Part shown: positions 4,883 to 6,416 of the stretch, in pieces | How the letters are laid out: each line of letters starts with the position of its first letter | Numbering within the stretch: the stretch's first letter is position 1 | Source of the DNA: Prolixibacteraceae bacterium UBA6162 | Lineage (GTDB): Bacteria; Bacteroidota; Bacteroidia; Bacteroidales; Prolixibacteraceae | Direction: 5' to 3' | DNA length: 6,416 bases | Assembly: GCA_002428215.1 (NCBI GenBank) | Contig: DIUI01000136.1 | Coordinates: 1-6,416, forward strand | Notes under the pieces: model-generated | The model's database searches: none | Told to the model about the DNA's origin: nothing | Seen by the model: the letters and a program-made list of their open reading frames with translations, nothing else | Program-made: the position numbers and the translations under genes

Positions 4883-6416
4883 ATGGAGTATTCTTTTTTT
4901 GATTTTTTAAGGCTGGTCGGTTCACTCGGCATGTTTCTCTACGGCATGAAAATTATGAGTGAAGCCCTGCAACGGGTGGCTGGCTCAAAATTAAGGTCGA
5001 TACTTTCGGCCATGACCGCCAACCGCTTCCTGGGCGTATTTACCGGATTTCTTGTCACCACGGTTATTCAATCCTCCTCGGCCACTACAGTCATGGTGGT
5101 AAGCTTTGTGAATGCCGGTTTGATAACACTTGTTGAGTCTATCGGCGTAATTATGGGGGCCAATATTGGTACTACCGTTACTGGTTGGCTGATTTCAATC
5201 CTCGGTTTTAAATTTACCATCAGCAATTATGTGTTGCCGCTGCTTGGACTTGGCCTCCCTTTGGTTTTCTCCAAATCGACACGAAGACGCTCTACCGGTG
5301 AAATAATGATTGGGTTCGCCCTGTTATTTCTGGGACTAGACTACCTTAAAGCCTCGATGCCAAGTATCGATGAAAATCCCGAATTGCTGGCCTTTTTGCA
5401 GAACTATACCAACCTGGGTTTTGGTTCGGTAATTCTGTTTATGATGGTAGGAACGGTGCTGACTTTCCTCATTCAGTCGTCAAGTGCTACTATGGCACTT
5501 ACTTTCGTAATGGTAAATCAGGGCTGGATTTCATTCGAACATGCTGCGGCAATGGTGCTTGGTGAAAATATCGGCACCACCATAACGGCCAACATTGCAG
5601 CCTCCGTTGGAAATTTGTCGGCTCGCAGGGCAGCTTTGGTGCACCTGCTGTTTAACCTTGCAGGAGTTTTGTGGATGCTGATCTTATTCAAACCATTCAC
5701 CGGATGGGTGGCAGGCTGGGTGCATGCGATTAATGGTGAGTCACCTGCAAATGACCCAACACTTGTTCCCATTGCCTTATCCCTTTTTCACACGGCTTTT
5801 AACGTAATTAATACCGCTGTTTTTATCTGGTTTGTGCCACAGCTTCGAGATCTGGTCGTTAAAATTCTTCCTCAAAAGGTTTCTGAAGAGGAAGAATTCA
5901 GGCTCCAATATATCACAGCAGGTCTTATGACTACCCCTGAACTATCGCTGCTGCAAGCCAGGCGGGAAACGCAGTTCTTTGCAAAGCATACCATAAAAAT
6001 GTTTGGGTTTGTGCAGAAGCTGTTGCGCGAAGTAAGCGATAAGAAGTTCAATAAATTGTACGCCCGCATCGAAAAGTATGAGACCATAAGTGACGAAGTT
6101 GAACTTGAAATTGCCAACTACCTCAATGAAGTGGCACAAGGGAAGCTTAGCGACTTTGGCCGTCGAAGGTTGCGTTCAATGCTGAAATTGGTCAGCGATC
6201 TGGAAAGTATTGGAGACAGCAATTACAATCTTGCCAGAACAATTAACCGAATGCACGATAATAAAATTATTCTTCCCGAAGAGGTGCTTCAAAAACTCGA
6301 GACAATGTTTGTTCTGGTGCAAGAGGCCCTTGAACAGATGCGCGACAATCTCGAAAAGGATGAAAAAATGGTCAACCTGGTAAGATCCCGGCAGCTCGAA
6401 GCCGGTATCAATAACT
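4883..6416 (+). CDS. Na+/phosphate cotransporter-family protein with C-terminal PhoU-like domain (3' end cut by window)
   Basis: The frame runs from ATG 4883 past the last base, giving 511 residues without a stop. An in-frame TAA at 4865-4867 supports this start; no Shine-Dalgarno sequence is seen. It is an inner-membrane protein of the NptA/YjbB type (Na/Pi cotransporter II family). The two inverted family repeats are clear: QSSSATT (63-69) with GANIGTT (92-98), and QSSSAT (198-203) with GENIGTT (227-233). The QSSS segments form the substrate and Na+ site in this family. Hydrophobic segments run to about residue 328. After an acidic linker (EEEE, 335-338) comes a helical cytoplasmic PhoU-like region (about 355-511), with ISDEVELEIANYL and LVSDLESIGD typical of PhoU helices. 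Family members move phosphate with Na+, either in or out (YjbB exports). The direction cannot be told here. The gene is divergent from the unknown-protein gene. Confidence 0.93.
   Translation, partial: MEYSFFDFLRLVGSLGMFLYGMKIMSEALQRVAGSKLRSILSAMTANRFLGVFTGFLVTTVIQSSSATTVMVVSFVNAGLITLVESIGVIMGANIGTTVTGWLISILGFKFTISNYVLPLLGLGLPLVFSKSTRRRSTGEIMIGFALLFLGLDYLKASMPSIDENPELLAFLQNYTNLGFGSVILFMMVGTVLTFLIQSSSATMALTFVMVNQGWISFEHAAAMVLGENIGTTITANIAASVGNLSARRAALVHLLFNLAGVLWMLILFKPFTGWVAGWVHAINGESPANDPTLVPIALSLFHTAFNVINTAVFIWFVPQLRDLVVKILPQKVSEEEEFRLQYITAGLMTTPELSLLQARRETQFFAKHTIKMFGFVQKLLREVSDKKFNKLYARIEKYETISDEVELEIANYLNEVAQGKLSDFGRRRLRSMLKLVSDLESIGDSNYNLARTINRMHDNKIILPEEVLQKLETMFVLVQEALEQMRDNLEKDEKMVNLVRSRQLEAGINN

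Noticed and set aside
5518..6139. Several minus-strand open frames opposite the phosphate cotransporter gene
   Set aside because: All lie within the clearly coding plus-strand frame, which has unmistakable family motifs. They have no support of their own.
1..6416. CRISPR array, transposase, prophage or toxin-antitoxin pair
   Set aside because: No regularly spaced repeats, insertion-sequence ends, integrase or recognisable toxin or antitoxin was found on either strand.

Overview
The window reads as a chromosomal segment from a Bacteroidota (Bacteroidetes) bacterium. Supporting signs are a tRNA gene without an encoded CCA end, genes with little or no Shine-Dalgarno sequence, Bacteroidetes-style TAnnTTTG/TTTG promoter-like boxes, AT-rich spacers, and a mannonate dehydratase paired with a short-chain dehydrogenase rather than the long-chain UxuB of E. 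coli. The taxonomic call is inferred from these features; no ribosomal marker is present.

Layout from left to right. (i) 1-480 (+): the 3' part of a TIM-barrel sugar phosphate isomerase/epimerase-like gene, cut by the window edge. (ii) 493-565 (+): tRNA-Thr with anticodon CGU, only 12 nt after that gene, followed by a GC-rich element with an internal direct repeat. (iii) 624-1067: an AT-rich spacer with no convincing protein gene. It holds a perfect TAnnTTTG box at 834-841 and a strong intrinsic terminator at 1014-1046, which together outline a possible structured RNA of about 200 nt or an attenuated leader. (iv) 1068-1502 (+): an OsmC/Ohr-family protein with both redox cysteines. (v) 1503-1868: a convergent spacer with a bidirectional terminator at 1554-1591, a second terminator-like hairpin reading left at 1723-1757, and a possible fragment of a lost gene's C-terminus. 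(vi) 4730-1869 (-): three genes reading left. These are an unrecognised protein with a PD-(D/E)XK-like N-terminus, an SDR that is probably D-fructuronate reductase, and mannonate dehydratase UxuA. (vii) 4883-6416 (+): a divergent Na+/phosphate cotransporter-family protein with a C-terminal PhoU-like domain, cut by the right edge.

The clearest functional unit is the SDR-uxuA pair, 9 nt apart. Together they would convert D-fructuronate to D-mannonate and then to 2-keto-3-deoxy-D-gluconate, the middle of hexuronate catabolism. The isomerase (UxaC), KDG kinase and KDPG aldolase are not in the window. The left-edge TIM-barrel gene may also be a carbohydrate enzyme, but nothing ties it to this pathway. 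I see no complete novel defence, mobile or biosynthetic system. The most open questions are the 834-1046 RNA/leader candidate, the post-tRNA repeat element and the PD-(D/E)XK-like protein.
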